Shown here one piece after another: positions 47,001-60,847 of a DNA stretch of 64,000 nucleotides. Both the position numbers and the translations under genes were made by a program. The DNA is from Pomphorhynchus laevis (taxonomy: Eukaryota; Acanthocephala; Palaeacanthocephala; Echinorhynchida; Pomphorhynchidae). Location: positions 29,236 to 93,235 of the forward strand of contig WNNJ02002161.1 of the NCBI GenBank assembly GCA_012934845.2. Reading direction: 5' to 3'. Each line of letters starts with the position of its first letter. Positions within the stretch are counted from its first letter, which is position 1. The notes beneath the pieces were generated by a model, which ran no database searches, was not told the origin of the DNA, and was given only the letters and a program-made list of their open reading frames with translations.

Positions 47001-50000
47001 AACTATTATAAAAATTTATATTATAAATATTATAATATTTTTTATATAATTCATTAATACTTTACAGACAACGCCTGTAAAGCATAAATAATTTAATCGA
47101 TTGATTAATTTATATTAATTAATTTATTTCAATCAATTTTACACAACGACAACTTCGATAGATGAGCGCTCGAAACCTTTTGCAATCATTAGGATAAAAC
47201 CAACAAATGCAATAGTCTTTTTTAGAAAAACTATGTATATTATTATTTAATAATATTACTATTATAAAAATACTACTATTTTATATTAAAGAAATATTAA
47301 GAAAAAAATTAAACAAAAATTAAAAAAATTAACATTCGCGCTTAATATAAATAAATATTTGTAAAATATAATTAATAAAATAAGTATATAAAATAAACAC
47401 CTATATGTGTTTATTAAACACTTATAAAATAAACACTTAATAAACACTTATACTAAATAAGTGTATTAACTTTATTTTTCTTTACGAGCATACAAAGTTA
47501 TTTCTTTTAGATTTATTGATTTTTAATTATTCAATTAACCAATTCATTAATGTATATTTTTTCCTAATTTAAAGATCACTATTTGTGATAATTGTCTCGA
47601 ATAAAATTATTGTCTTAATAAATGATATTATTAAATAATAATTAACAATTATTTTATTTACATTTACATACATTTATAGCTATCTTATGGCTATCTTATC
47701 TTACTTGTATGAAAATATGTCGTTTATATGTAGTATATATATCGTTATATCGTTGTCATATAAACATTATATCGTTTATATGCAAATATAAACTTTATAT
47801 ACTTGAATGTATATAAAATAATGAAATGTGTGACTACAATGATTAAAATAACGATGAATAAACGTGAATAATAACAAGTATTGATTTATTTTACAATTCT
47901 ATTAATAAACATTTAAAGCAGATCAGATATCGCAATTGATTTCAGTCATAATTCTTCCAGATCAAAGTTAGTAGAAAGAATAATTAAAGAGCATTAGGCA
48001 ACTAGAAAAAATTAAGCAATGAATTATCTATTCAAGTAATTATTTGCTCAAATATAAATGATATAATAAATATTTAATTATCTACATAAAACTTCTTTAG
48101 AATCCTGTAAATCCAAACCTGATTTAGCATTTTTATATGGTAGACATAGTTAGAATGTATTCAAAAAGATATTTGCTAGGCATTAAAATTTGAAAACTAC
48201 AATTGGACTTTAGCATCATAATAAATTCAAAACTTTTTCACTTTGTTAAGTAAAACTATAATGGAATTAAGACTATTAAAATTTAGGATAAACAACAAAG
48301 CTACATGAAAGAATAAGATAATTAGAAAGTGAAGTTTGCCGTCGGTATAAAAATATTTAATCAGAAGTTTAGATATTTTGCTAAATTACATTTTCGCAAT
48401 TACATTATTTGTTCTAAAAGACTAATTTGATATAAAAAGTTTAAATAACCTTTAATACCGATTTTATTTCACGTAAAATATTGAGATATTAAAATAATCA
48501 CGAATTAAAAATTCATAAAATAATAGAATTAATAACTGATTTTATTAATTAGTCAAAAATGTTTTGAAAAATGAACTTAATTTTATTTTTGACGATTTTG
48601 ACGACAACAAAATGAAGATAAATGTCTGCAATATGGAGTAGAGCAGTTGCTAACTAATCTTAAATATATTAACTGTTTAAAATAAGGGTACTAATTTCAA
48701 TGCGTGGAACTCGAATTTTGTTGCAGTTGACAAAATAGAAGTTGACACCGTACGCTGATAATTATCTTATTTTATGATATCTTACTTCGGGACATATCGG
48801 TATATTCATTTCCATTCGTCTTTTCAAGTGAATAAGATTTTAACTTGAAAATTTCTATTTGTCTTAATTCTGCTCCTACGCATTCCTTTAAACAGGCGTA
48901 CATTTCACCTACAGAAGAGGGAAATACGAAAAGCAAAAAAAAAACAGTCTGGATTTTTCTACTAAAGCACCAAAATAGTTTTTACGCTTAGAATGCGTAA
49001 GTAATTATTACTTGTGGTGTTAACGTGATGCTATTGAAGATAATAATAATAAGAAGGGACAGCAGAGATACTCTTTTCGAAAAAGAATACGTAAATATCA
49101 ACTGTATCTATCGATCAAGATGGTGATAGTAGAGAAGGCACGTGTCCAATATCGTGCAACTGCTATGTATTTTATATTGTAAAGTACAAAAAATGGACAT
49201 TGTACGTCAAGAAGAATTAGATAGATTTAATTTAGATTCACACAAACATAGCTCAACAAGGTATGCATTTTGAGATCATCTGTGCCGTATCTGACCATTA
49301 CAAAAGAAACAATTTATATTTTCCAATAATGACACGTTTTATAGTTTATTTATAATCGCAATTTTAAAATACACGGTTTTAAAAAAGTTTTGTATGCAAA
49401 ATAATGATAACACAATAATTTAATAAAATGTCTGATCTATGAGTAGATCATATCGAAAATTCTGACAAATATTTCCTTTGTAATTTTTATTACAAAATGC
49501 CAATTTATTTAAAAGATACGAATTTATAAATTTGATTAATGCCTATTTTGCATACACGAGCCATCGATATTTTTAATGTTGGTTTCATTCTTATCTGCTT
49601 TGTGTGATCGCTTAAATGACCTTTTGATGAAATGTAAATCAAAGCAAACATTTCATGATTCAATCCTTATTTTTACTTCTGTTGAATTTCTTGCTCCTCG
49701 TCTGCTAGATCACTTTATACTTGTATATTATTCTGATCATTTAACTAGGGCTACATATTTTGTAATATTTGATAGATTTAATCCAGTATTTTAATGAACC
49801 AATTAATAGATAAAATTCAATATTTTAGAATAAATATTGGATAAGCCAAGCAATATGATCAACCTACACGGATTCGCTGTGTCCAATGCGACCATATAAG
49901 GATTTAAGTGATCATACAAAGAAATCAACATATAAAATCGTATATGTAACATTAAATGCCTTAAAATCACTAACCTCTTAAAAACACAGAATTATCAAGC

Positions 50001-53000
50001 AGACGTTAAATACAAGCGATAACTACATCGCTTGTAGATTAAATTTCACCTTAAAAATATTACTGTATTATCAAACAGTTGTAAGACCTTCTCCAACAAA
50101 TGATATTTCCTTACTACAACTGTTTTTCTAAATTTAAAAGTAGAAATATCCTAATTATAAAAACATTACATCAGTATTTTTATAAACCGATAATAAAAAA
50201 ACAATAAAAAATATTTTAAAATATTTTATTAAAATATTTTATTATTTTAAAGTAGTTAAGATAATAAAAAAATGCTTTAAAACTATTTAAATAAAATGTT
50301 TTACTTCATTTTTATGAAATAAAACATTTTGTAGAATAAAAACATTTTGAAACACATGAATTAGATAAATTATTCTTTAAAAGAAACACCAGCGTTCTAT
50401 TGTCCGTGTTAAAACTTTAACATTTATGGAAATATTTTGCACTATAAATTTGAAAATGAAAATAAATTTATCTTAAAAAAACCTTAATAATAAGCATTGC
50501 GGATAAATAAATGTTAACGATGTATTTCCACTGATGTAATGTGATTATCTATAATATATTCTCTACTAATGACCCAAAAAAACTATTTACTAAAGAATTT
50601 AAATTAATATATAAATTTTAAAATTAAATTATCTTAAAAACAGAACTTGCAAAACACAGTATTATTAAAGGAATTAATAAATAATATATCATGTATTAAA
50701 ATAAACATCAGAGGTCATCAGAAGAAACTGCCTTGTTATCAGATTTCGGCCAAATAGATCCAACATAGCAGCAAGGCCAAATACATGCTAATGATGCGCT
50801 TCCTTAGATTTAATGTAATTATTTAGAGTAATATCTTATTCAAGCACATTGTATATTATTCATTCAAACGCATTTCGATTTTAAGCACGAAATGTAAAGA
50901 ATTCATAAAATAGTAATCACAATGTATCTAATCCAAATGCATTTCTATTTGAAATGACGTTTCGATTGAAAAACCTGCTTAGTGAAATAGTAAGTTATTT
51001 TTTAGCATTTTCGGCTGATAGCAATATATGATATATTGATATATCATATATTTATGTTTTTTCTTTATTTTATACGAACGAAAGAGTCAATTAAAAATAG
51101 TGAATTAAATTAGTAAATCCTACTATTTTATTGAACATTTTGATTGAGTTCTAGCATGCCTTTCGTCCTGGGAAGATAAGTTATTGTAACAAAAGAAAAC
51201 TAAATAGCGACAATAAAATTGACGTCATAACCGTCACCGATTGCAGACAGGATTAAAAAAATATTCATAAAAAATATTCATTCATTTCTTTGTTTTATTC
51301 GAAAAGTTAGTAGAAATGAGCGTCAATATAAAAATGACTTGGAATTATGTTTTTACGGTAGTGGTAAGCAAATACATGAAGTGTAGTAATGAAAGGAGAT
51401 TCTAACTGATCATATTTTATCATGATATCCATTTAAAAATGCATATCGTATAAATGTGTTGAAATGCTGGCATTTCAAAGATATTTAGATTTAGACGACA
51501 GGATTTCAGTTGGATATATTTTAGATGCGATTAAAACTTAGGGGTATACGTCAAATGAGCTATAGGAGAGGAGCAATACGAGATCCGAGAGTGAGCTGAT
51601 ACATTATACATCTGCAACAAACTTTTAATTTTGCTTATATTTCTACATTTTCTAACAAGAACAAAACTATAAAGAAATTTATGCAAAGTAGGATAGTGTT
51701 ATTTGATGGTCCCTATGTAACGAATCTTGTAATCACATAACCATTGCTACGATTAGATAAGAATGTGAATGTTTTATGATTGCGTGAGTTCCTTTTAAAG
51801 TTTAACAGGCTGATATAAAATTCGTATCCAGCTTGTCAGGTTTAATACATCAGGTTGCATGTGAATTTGCATATATTTCAAATACTCAATTTTAAAACCT
51901 ATCTGTTAAAAATATACATTAATTAATAATATATAATTAATTAATTTAACAAACAATTAATAAATTTAGATTTCAATTTTTAAACCTATCTGCTTTCAAG
52001 ATACTTCCTTCATTGTAATTTTGTAACTACAAACTTCTTGTAATTAGAATATTTGTAAATATATTATTAATTAACAAATAAATTAATAATATAAAATTAA
52101 TTAATTTAACGAATAATTAATAAATTTAGATTTCAATTTTTATTTAATAGCATCTGCTTGATAAATACATGATGTGTATGTGATACCTCTGTAAAATTTG
52201 CATATTAAACTCTGTACAACTCAATTTGCATATCAGAGCAATAGTAATTAATGTGGAGTGCTAATTTTTTTAATTTCATATAAGAACAAAATACATTCAA
52301 CAATGCATATTGTTGTAATTTTAAGAGTGTTTTTAAAGAAATTATAAGTTCATTTTTTTAACATTACGGTTATACAATGATATGCGCATTTAGCTACGTG
52401 TATGTATGCATACTACATCGTAATGTATGTAGTTATTAATAAAGACCTTATTTATTTATATGTAATGTATGGAATTTATCATTTGAAGGTCTAAAATTAA
52501 CATTTTATAGTTTTCTATATGTTAAATTTAGAGATTTAAAACAATGGTGTGTAATTATTCGGTTCTATTGTAAATAGTACAGATGCAGGCAGCTTTAAAC
52601 AGCCATGTTAAAAGTCGTAAGGTGCATATTAAAATCTGTTTTTATTTTATAATACCAATAGCACTGGGACGTTGAGCGTCGAGTATTGCTTGATGCGATT
52701 TTATTGAAATAGTGGTGGCATTCTTTGTAAAGTGTATACTGCTTCGGGCTTCACGCAATCCGGAGAAAGATGAGTGTCTATCAGAGTGATAATGTTGGTA
52801 TATTCGATTTTAAAGCTTCTGAAGAGAGAACTTACACGAATGATTTTAAAACAAGACATAAATGATAAATAATAGATTTTTGGAAGACCTAATAAGGTAA
52901 ATAGAAAATACTTGAATGAAGTATGTAAAGGAATTTTGCCAGATCTAAAAGGAACTAGGATTTACAAAAAAAATGACATTGCTAAAATAACAAATTTATT

Positions 53001-53200
53001 GACAAAATAACAGAATTAGTGAAACAAATTTTAATTTGAAAATGTGTAAGAGCTCGAAAACAGTTTGAAAGAAATAGCAAAATCTACTTCCAAAAATACA
53101 TGGCATATTATTTATTACACATAAACATTTTCCGCCTAAGGGTTAAAATATATTTTTAATAATATTTTGCTAATTCAAATATTTCTAATAATTTACTAAT
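47001..53200. other. AT-rich region, probable 5' flank or long 5' intron of the potassium channel gene
   Basis: No gene recognised. 47260-47500 holds simple A/T repeats. 50690-50860 carries another Naiad-like 3' tail (minus strand; TTATCAGATTTCGGCC and AATACATGCTAAT). A weak open frame at 49576-49794 (LSALCDRLNDLLMKCKSK) has no recognised homologue. 51900-52140 repeats TTAATTAATAATATA phrases and TTTAGATTTCAATTTTTA twice. A perfect TGACGTCA lies at 51220-51227. Confidence 0.45.
51220..51227. promoter_or_regulatory. Perfect CRE palindrome TGACGTCA
   Basis: Eight-base CREB/ATF consensus in an otherwise AT-rich stretch 4.4 kb upstream of the first channel exon seen. A chance match in 64 kb is quite possible. 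Confidence 0.25.
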
Positions 53201-53219
53201 ATATTTTTATATTAGCAAA

Positions 53220-54450
53220 TAATTATATATTTCCTGTTTGATTTTATTTTTATAGTAACCTAATTTAAAAGATTTATCTTTTATGTATTTTTTAATATTA
53301 TATGGTATGCATGAATGCTCATGCAAAAATGTGCTCATATCTAGACATATACCCTCCTTATCATTAATATTAGTTTTATTTTTTAATTAGATAAATTTTT
53401 AATATTTTTAAAATCCTATTTACTCTCTATAACAATTAACAATTATCAATAGTAAATTTGACTATTTGGAATATTTTGCTAATTGAATAAAAATTAATTA
53501 TTTCCACTTGAGAGTTGTAAATGCTTTAAACTAGTAACCTAGTTTAAAATATGTATCTATTAAATTATTTAAATGATTTTGGAAGAAAACCAATAACATT
53601 ACATATTATTTACATATTATTCATTACATATTATTTTTATTTTCATTACATATTATTACATTTGGTTTTATTTTTATAGCAACCCAGTTTAAAATATGTA
53701 TCTATTAAATTATTTAAATGGGTTTGAAGAAAGCCAATATCATTACATATTGTTGCAATTCTTGAAATTTCATTATTTAATGTATTATATTTTATATTAT
53801 ATGGTATGCATGAATGCTCATGCAAAAATATGTTTCTTGTAAATTTAAATATGTCATCTTTACGATATAAATTAATAGTAGTTTTAGTTAATGTTAATTT
53901 AATGTTTATATCTAGATATACACCTTCTTTATCGTTAATATTGGTTTTGTTAAGAATAAGGCTTTCTGGATAAATGTGCTCACTAATTGAATAAAAATTA
54001 TTAGAATTAAATACACATATATCATCAATGTATCGAAACATATATTTCATATATTTATATAGTTTAGATTAGATTTAGATTTAGTTTTTACACCGTTATG
54101 AACAAATTTATATTCTATAAAGCTTAAAAACAAGTCAACTATAATTTAGCTACCATTACCACCCATTGAAACACATTTTACTTGTCTAAATATAGATGTT
54201 TTACTTTTAAATTTTACTTTTAAATAATTTTGATTTATCAAAATATTTAAGGATTCTATTAATTCAATTTTATCCATATATTTATATTTATTTGATGGTT
54301 TAATTTTTGTTAGATATGCGTTATAGTTATTATAACATAGATATGTATATCTTTTACCGAATATAAGATTAATTAATGATTAATTAATGATGTTCTTAAT
54401 TTTTAATAATTTTGATTTATCAAAATATTTAAGTCTTTTATTAATTCAAT
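53220..54450 (-). mobile_element. Naiad-like Penelope element: reverse transcriptase
   Basis: Minus strand from about 54390: [51 protein letters not shown], then 54050-53646 [59 protein letters not shown]. Nearly identical to the RT at 16.0-17.0 kb, so both derive from the same fairly young subfamily. The 3' flank (53650-53220) repeats the thumb end twice. Broken in the palm region. Confidence 0.85.
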
Positions 54451-55583
54451 TTAATTCATATAAAATTATTAGTTCGAATTAAGTGAATTTTTTATACATT
54501 TCACCATAAATATAATTACAGACAATTTTTGAAAATAATGTCGATTTACGAGCAAGACAGCGTGTCATATTTATTCTTATATGATGATTATCGATTTGTT
54601 ACAGTCCTAAATTTTTTGAATTGTCATACAATATTTGTATCTAATTTCTAACATTAAATGACTACTTGAATATTTTAATATTATATTATTTAATTTTAAT
54701 ATTTTGTAATGTAAATAAAGTTTTTTTTTGGTAATTGAAAATTGAAAATTTAGAAAAATGTGAATGAAGAATGCTAAATAGCGGTAAAATATCATTAAAT
54801 TTGGATATTATCTACTATGCCAATTAAAATGTTTCATACGAAACATATTTTAAATAGAAACATATTTAAGGAAACACCTAATATTTTCATTTAGATATTT
54901 TATTAAATGTATTCATCTGTCTTATAACTGTATAAGACATTTTTATTTTTTCTCTTTAAATTATCGAAATATATCAAAAACCGTGCAAATTAAATATTTT
55001 AATAAAGCAAATTAGTATCAATACAAGTAAGTCAATTTTAAGAATTCTTTGGTATTCTTTATAACTAATTTCTTTTAATGAATCTTAAGTAAAATTCTGA
55101 ATTATAGACAATCTTAAGAATTAGATATTTATATATTTTCATTTTATATCAAAATTCGTAGACTCAGAATATTGATCTATATTGATGTACTTCTTTATTA
55201 GTGACAAGTCGAAACAGACAAATAGAGATATGATAGAAGACAGCAGAAAATTAAATAGTTCTAGGAGTAACAGATTACTGTTTTCTTAGCAAAGTTAGCG
55301 AATTTAAATCACAACTTCTGAATATATTTAATTTAAAATTTAATTTAAGAATTACAAAGATTTTTTGATATTCTAAGAATTTCTTAAAGATTAGATATCT
55401 ATAAATCAAACAAAGGCATTGAAACACGTTATATTGCAACACCAACTTTTTGATTTAAGAATAGTATCAAATACATTATTATATTTAAGTATATACAATG
55501 AAATGTATAACATATTAATTTATAAAAAGTTTTTTATTTAATTGTCGATAAATTAATATTTTGGTATCTTCTATCTTTAACGA

Positions 55584-58353
55584 TTGTCTTTTAAACAAAG
55601 TGATAAGAAAAGAAGAATAGACGCCTTGAAAAGGACCCATGCACGCATCAAGCACGTTCTCATCACCATATCTACTTTTACATTTTCAAGAATTGGGCTA
55701 TGTTTGATTGTTGTCGCTTATGCAATTGCTGGAGGCTTCATGTTCAAGGCGATTGAAGCTAAGAATGAGAAGAAAGATCTTCAGATGGTTATCAAACAAA
55801 AACAGATTCTTCTTAACTACCTAACTACATATTCAAAAAATAACACACGTTTGGCTTACGAAGAATGGATGGAAAATGTCCGGATGGAACTGAAGAAATT
55901 TCAATCGGAAATTGTGGTAGCTGTCCGTCAAAGAGGATACGTAGGTCAAAGATATCCAAGTGGCAACGGTCAAAACTCAACAGACGAATTCAATACAAAT
56001 GAACAGTGGAATATTGCCGGTTCAGTTCTTTACGCTATCACAGTTATCACTGCAATAGGTGAGCTTTTTGAAATGTCTTTTTGAAGAATTAAGGTGTGCA
56101 TTCAAATAATAATAATTTAATAAATTTGATTTTATTAAATCACAGTTAATAAATTTAATTGAACTAGAGCATTGACTGTCTTACACTTCCATTTTGTTAT
56201 AATTACTATTGACCAATATGGTTAAATCTCGCTTTAACATACCGTTATCACTAGAGCCAACATGCCGTTATCACTACAGGGCAAAGATTTAATCCTTAAT
56301 CGTCTGCCTAGCTCAATGCCGGAAAGTTTCAATTTTATGATATTTTTATTTCTGATATATAAATATATCAGAAATATTTTTATATCAAATATATTTTTTA
56401 ATATTTTTGATATTTACGATATTTTCTGATACCAATTACAATATGCTGAGCATAACCTATTGATTACTGAAAATTACGGATTTTTTAAATATTTAATTTA
56501 CCGAGGCAATTAAGTTAACACATTGGCCTTTTGTAAAGATTTGATTTTGAGATAATTTATAGAACCGAAACAAATTGTATTTTCTTTCATAGAAGGAAGT
56601 TGTATTTTATTTCATAGTAATTCAATCAGCAATTGTGATTTTGGAATATTTACTGATTGTTGATATTGTTAAATATTGACTGATTGTCGATTACAAAGTT
56701 CTGAAAAAGAAATGCGCGTTGTTAGTAAATTAAACATATATAATAATATATATTATATATTTGCATATTTTTGATGATATAATAATACATAATATGGTAT
56801 GATAATATGATATAATATTAATATTATCATATTAATATTATATTATTGTATTATGATATAATAGATAATACATTAATAATACATCTTCTTGCTATTTAAA
56901 TGATAAATTCCACTATTCCATTAATTTGATTTATATTACCCACCTTTAGATGAAGTTTATCTAAATATACATTTTAATACGAAAATTACAGTATTGTATG
57001 ATTAATAAAACTGATTAATTTTCAGTCTGGTAAATTAAGTGATTGATATCATTTTTACTATTTCTAATTGAATAATTTTACTAGTAGTAATCCGTACATA
57101 AATTAATATTTCTTAATTGTAGCTGATCAAGTTTGTTATCCAAGTTATCCTCATCAAGCTCTTAGACAAAAATAATTTCACAGGTTTGGAGACAATATTT
57201 ATATTGTCTCCAAACAATATTTGTTATTATAGATGTTAACTTTGAATGCTTATATAATATATATTATATAGAATGAAAATTATACGTGAAATTATTTTAA
57301 AAATTATTGTGTGAACCAAACATTTGCTATCTACATTCAGACAAGAAAATATCGGGTGTGTTTCTATTCTTAAAATCCGAGTTATCCTCATCAAGCTCTT
57401 AGACAAAAATAATTTCACAGGTTTGGATACAATATTTATATTGTCTCCAAACAATATTTGTTATTATAGATGTTAACTTTGAATGCTTATAATGAAAATT
57501 ATGTGTATAATAATGTGCATTATCGCTTGGTGAAATAGATTCGCACTTGTTGATGAATTCCTGAAATAATTAATTACTTAAATACAATATATTCACATTT
57601 TTATGTGAATTAAGTTCGCATAAAGTCAGCAAAATTCTTTTTTTTTCACGCTAAGGTTATGGCAATATAACATGTAAGACTGTACTCGGAAGAACAATGA
57701 CGATGTTATACGCCTTGATAGGCATTCCGTTAATGATTGTATTTCTGGCAATCATTGGATCATCGTTTGCAGATGCATTTCGATTCATATACAGTCGAGT
57801 ATGTTGTTTCTATTGCCGGTTCATTGAGAAGCGAACCTTAATTATAGAGCAGCAACAAGATCCATTTCCATGGCAGCATCAGCAGAATAATAACAGCCAC
57901 CACCATCAAAATTACACCGAAGCCAATGTTCCGATTGTGGTCACATTAACGTTGCTCATAATTTATGTACTGATAGGAGCTTATCTTTTTTCTCATTGGG
58001 AGGGATGGTCTTTTATCGACGGAGCTTATTTTTGCTTTATTACACTAAGCACAATTGGTCTCGGTGATATGGTACCCGGACGATCAATCAGTACCAGCAG
58101 GTCTCCTGATGATAATAAAATGATAAGCAAGCATATCAAATCAGTTATAAAGTTAGAGCTAATTCTGTGTTCACTCTATCTTACTATTGGACTATCCCTT
58201 ATTATAATGTGCTTTAACCTAGTCGAGGAGGGAGTCAGAGCAAAATGTCGTCGTATTGGCATTTATCTGGGAATCGTTGATATCACTCCTCATTTCTCAC
58301 CGATAACGTCAACTTCGGTATTACAGCCACGATCAAACGATAGAGTGATATAA
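55584..58353 (+). CDS. Two-pore-domain potassium channel (TWiK-like)
   Basis: Two exons seen: 55581/55605-56058 and 57656-58353, with intron 56059-57655 (G/GT; phase 1). Order: basic cytosolic N-terminus ([18 protein letters not shown]); TM1 ([19 protein letters not shown]); a long extracellular cap helix with K/E-rich sequence; first pore helix and filter, TAIG joined across the intron to YGN; TM2 ([20 protein letters not shown]); a Gln/Asn/His-rich loop ([14 protein letters not shown]); TM3 ([19 protein letters not shown]); second filter [12 protein letters not shown]4 ([20 protein letters not shown]). It passes background potassium current across the plasma membrane as a dimer. No ATG opens the first exon: a TAA lies at 55578 and the frame begins near TTG 55584, so an upstream exon with the start is missing. 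A polyadenylation AATAAA lies at 58403. Confidence 0.92.
57141..57490. repeat. Duplicated hairpin repeat in the channel intron
   Basis: About 110 bases starting at GTTATCCTCATCAAGCTCTT occur at about 57144 and 57380. Each contains GTTTGGAGACAATAT, TT, ATATTGTCTCCAAAC, a 15-base-pair perfect palindrome with a 2-base loop in the first copy and one mismatch in the second. Looks like a small foldback element duplicated within the intron. Confidence 0.75.
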
Positions 58354-58409
58354 GCAGAAACATTAGCTGTGATTAAGTTTATTAAAGAACATAAGATATT
58401 TGAATAAAA

Positions 58410-59051
58410 AGAACATTTTTTCTTTTTCTTTGTCTGCTAAGCGAAACATGTCTGATGAGGAAAAATAGAGAAAGTTTTATTTCTCTTTGTGAACATCATT
58501 TTAGTAATTAAATTAATTATTTAATTAATTTAAATAATTTTAAATTAACTAATTTTATTAATTTAAATTTATTAGTTTAGTAGTAGTATTCATTAGTATT
58601 TTAATTTAATAGTAGTCATGGATGGAATGACTGATTTTTAGAATATGCATATATGCCTAATTATTATTTAAATTAGCTGACAAGGATGAGCTAGATAAAA
58701 TTATATATTAGAGTCATTTACTAAAATAAACTTTGGCAAAAACTCTAAATATTAGGATTAATTAGATAAACACTTAGGAAACTGATACTAAGTACTGAAT
58801 TGATTATTCGTTTATTGTAAAAAAAATAAATAAAAAAATTTACTTAAATAAAATACACAATATTTTATCAATTACTTCATATTTTATTTTTTATATATTA
58901 TAAAGAAAATAAGGATATTAATATAATATCACTACGATATGTTATCGTATTGCCAATTATCATTATAAATTTCACTTGTTCTTAGATTTTGATTTGGGAA
59001 GCAGTTTTATAAAGATACTACTTGAAACTAGATAAATGAACCTTTTTTATT
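58410..59051. other. AT-rich downstream flank of the channel gene
   Basis: No gene or recognised repeat; only A/T-rich sequence between the channel polyadenylation signal and the 148-base repeats. Confidence 0.5.
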
Positions 59052-59495
59052 ACTAGCTGTTCCTGTAAATGAACAAATCATAGTTAGAACCAATAAGACA
59101 ATGTTTAATGGAGTTTTAATGAACATAATCTGTTTGAAACTGTTAAAAAAGTTAAAATATTCAACAACTCCAAAAAACACATCACATCTAGTTGTATTCA
59201 CTAGCTGTTCCTGTAAATGAACAAATCATAGTTAGAACCAATAAGACAATGTTTAATGGAGTTTTAATGAACATAATCTGTTTGAAACTGTTAAAAAAGT
59301 TAAAATATTCAACAACTCCAAAAAACACATCACATCTAGTTGTATTCACTAGCTGTTCCTGTAAATGAACAAATCATAGTTAGAACCAATAAGACAATGT
59401 TTAATGGAGTTTTAATGAACATAATCTGTTTGAAACTGTTAAAAAAGTTAAAATATTCAACAACTCCAAAAAACACATCACATCTAGTTGTATTC
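59052..59495. repeat. Three exact 148-base tandem repeats
   Basis: Units 59052-59199, 59200-59347 and 59348-59495, each beginning ACTAGCTGTTCCTGTAAATG and ending CATCTAGTTGTATTC. I see no differences among them, so the expansion is very recent or is an assembly artefact. No open frame. Confidence 0.95.
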
Positions 59496-59565
59496 GCATT
59501 TATCTGAGAAACGTTGATATCACTCCAAATTTTTCACCGATTATGTCGAATTCAGTCAAGGTTAA
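59489..59565 (+). pseudogene. Stray copy of the channel's C-terminal coding sequence
   Basis: RIYLRNVDITPNFSPIMSNS can be read here, against [19 protein letters not shown] at the end of the channel (about 58258-58320). The DNA matches at roughly four of five bases over 65-70 bases. It starts exactly where the third 148-base repeat ends. The sequence CATCTAG just before could be a splice acceptor, so an alternative last exon, a duplicate exon relic or a relic of a tandem paralogue are all possible. Confidence 0.6.
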
Positions 59566-59569
59566 TTTT

Positions 59570-60500
59570 AATATTTCCTAATTTAATATTTATTGAAAAA
59601 TAAATATTTACGTTAATATTTAATATTTCTTGAAAAAGCAATATTTAAATTTAAAATCGGCCAATTTATATTAATTAATTAGCGAATATTTAAAGGAGCG
59701 TAAAAACATGCTTAAAGCATGAAAAGAACATGAAAAGTCAAGAATTAATAAATATTTTAATTATTATATTAATTAATATTAATTAATTAATATTTAAAAC
59801 CGAAATACATGCTGAGTGTACATTTTATGTTAGATAAAATATACAATAATTTAATTTGATAAATTAATTAAATTATTCATTTAATTTTCAAATGAATAAT
59901 TAAATTTTTCTTGTTAAAAACTAAATAAATCTGAACTGTATTAGTTTCTCAATTTCCTATAATGTTTTCTTTATATTTGCAATTAAATAATTTCACAGTT
60001 TAACAAGAATATCGTATTTCTACAAATTGAATAAAATCTCGATATTAATTATTTATCATTAATAAAAGTTTATCATTAATGTGGATTAATGTTGATCAAT
60101 CAAGCACTTGAGATTTTAAAAAACACGATACTTCACGCAGAAATAGAAAAAATCATGTGAAAACGTTAGGCATTTATTATAAAAATTAAATGTGGATTTT
60201 ATGCTGACTTTTTCTACATATTGAACTCTAATTAATCAAATTCAATTACTAAATAACTTTTAAAATTGGATTTGTATAGTAAGTATAAATTCGATTTAAA
60301 TATGTAAAACAATTTTATTAAATTTTTTTTTGAGTTTAAAATGTTTATTTTTTATTTCTTAAAAATTGGTGACTTGACACAATTCGTAGCAATTTTCATT
60401 CCCAAAAGAAATTTAAATGGAGTGTTTTACTGATCAAATTGAAATATACACGTTTGGAAATGAATATTTAATGCATTATTAAAATGTAATGTTATTTAAA
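59570..60500. other. AT-rich stretch with no recognisable gene
   Basis: Only low-complexity A/T sequence (TTAATTAATATTAATTAATA near 59765). No coding signal. Confidence 0.5.
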
Positions 60501-60719
60501 TGTATTTATTAAAAATGTATTAAAGGTTTTGTTTCCGATTGTGATAGCAGCAGACCGAGAACTATGCAAAAATAGTGTCCTATTGATCCTCCTCTGAAAT
60601 TTAAAATTAAAAGGTTATTTGAAACAAAATCATTGAAACGGAAAATGCTCGGGGTCACTGTTAAATTATCAAAATCGAAATGGCGAGACGCCCCGCATGG
60701 GGTAGAAAATTTATTAAAT

Positions 60720-60748
60720 TTTCGATTCCAGTTTGTTATCATCATCAG
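60720..60748 (-). ncRNA. Degenerate hammerhead core, left arm
   Basis: Minus strand: CTGATGA, then TGATAACAAACTGGAATC, then GAAA. Both conserved boxes are intact but stem II is imperfect here. Its twin in the right arm keeps the stem but has a changed first box. Confidence 0.55.
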
Positions 60749-60828
60749 AAATTGTAAGTAGTTAGTTATCAAGAATGAACTAGTTTAAACATTCTTGATA
60801 ACTAACTACTTACAATTTCTAATGATGA

Positions 60829-60847
60829 TTCCAAACTGGAATCGAAA
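60829..60847 (+). ncRNA. Degenerate hammerhead core, right arm
   Basis: Plus strand: CTAATGA (consensus CTGATGA), then a perfect stem II GATTCCA/TGGAATC, then GAAA. The altered first box makes activity unlikely. Confidence 0.5.

Noticed and set aside
49576-49794. Possible 72-residue gene
   Set aside because: No recognised motif, splice context or homologue, and isolated in AT-rich DNA where such frames arise by chance.
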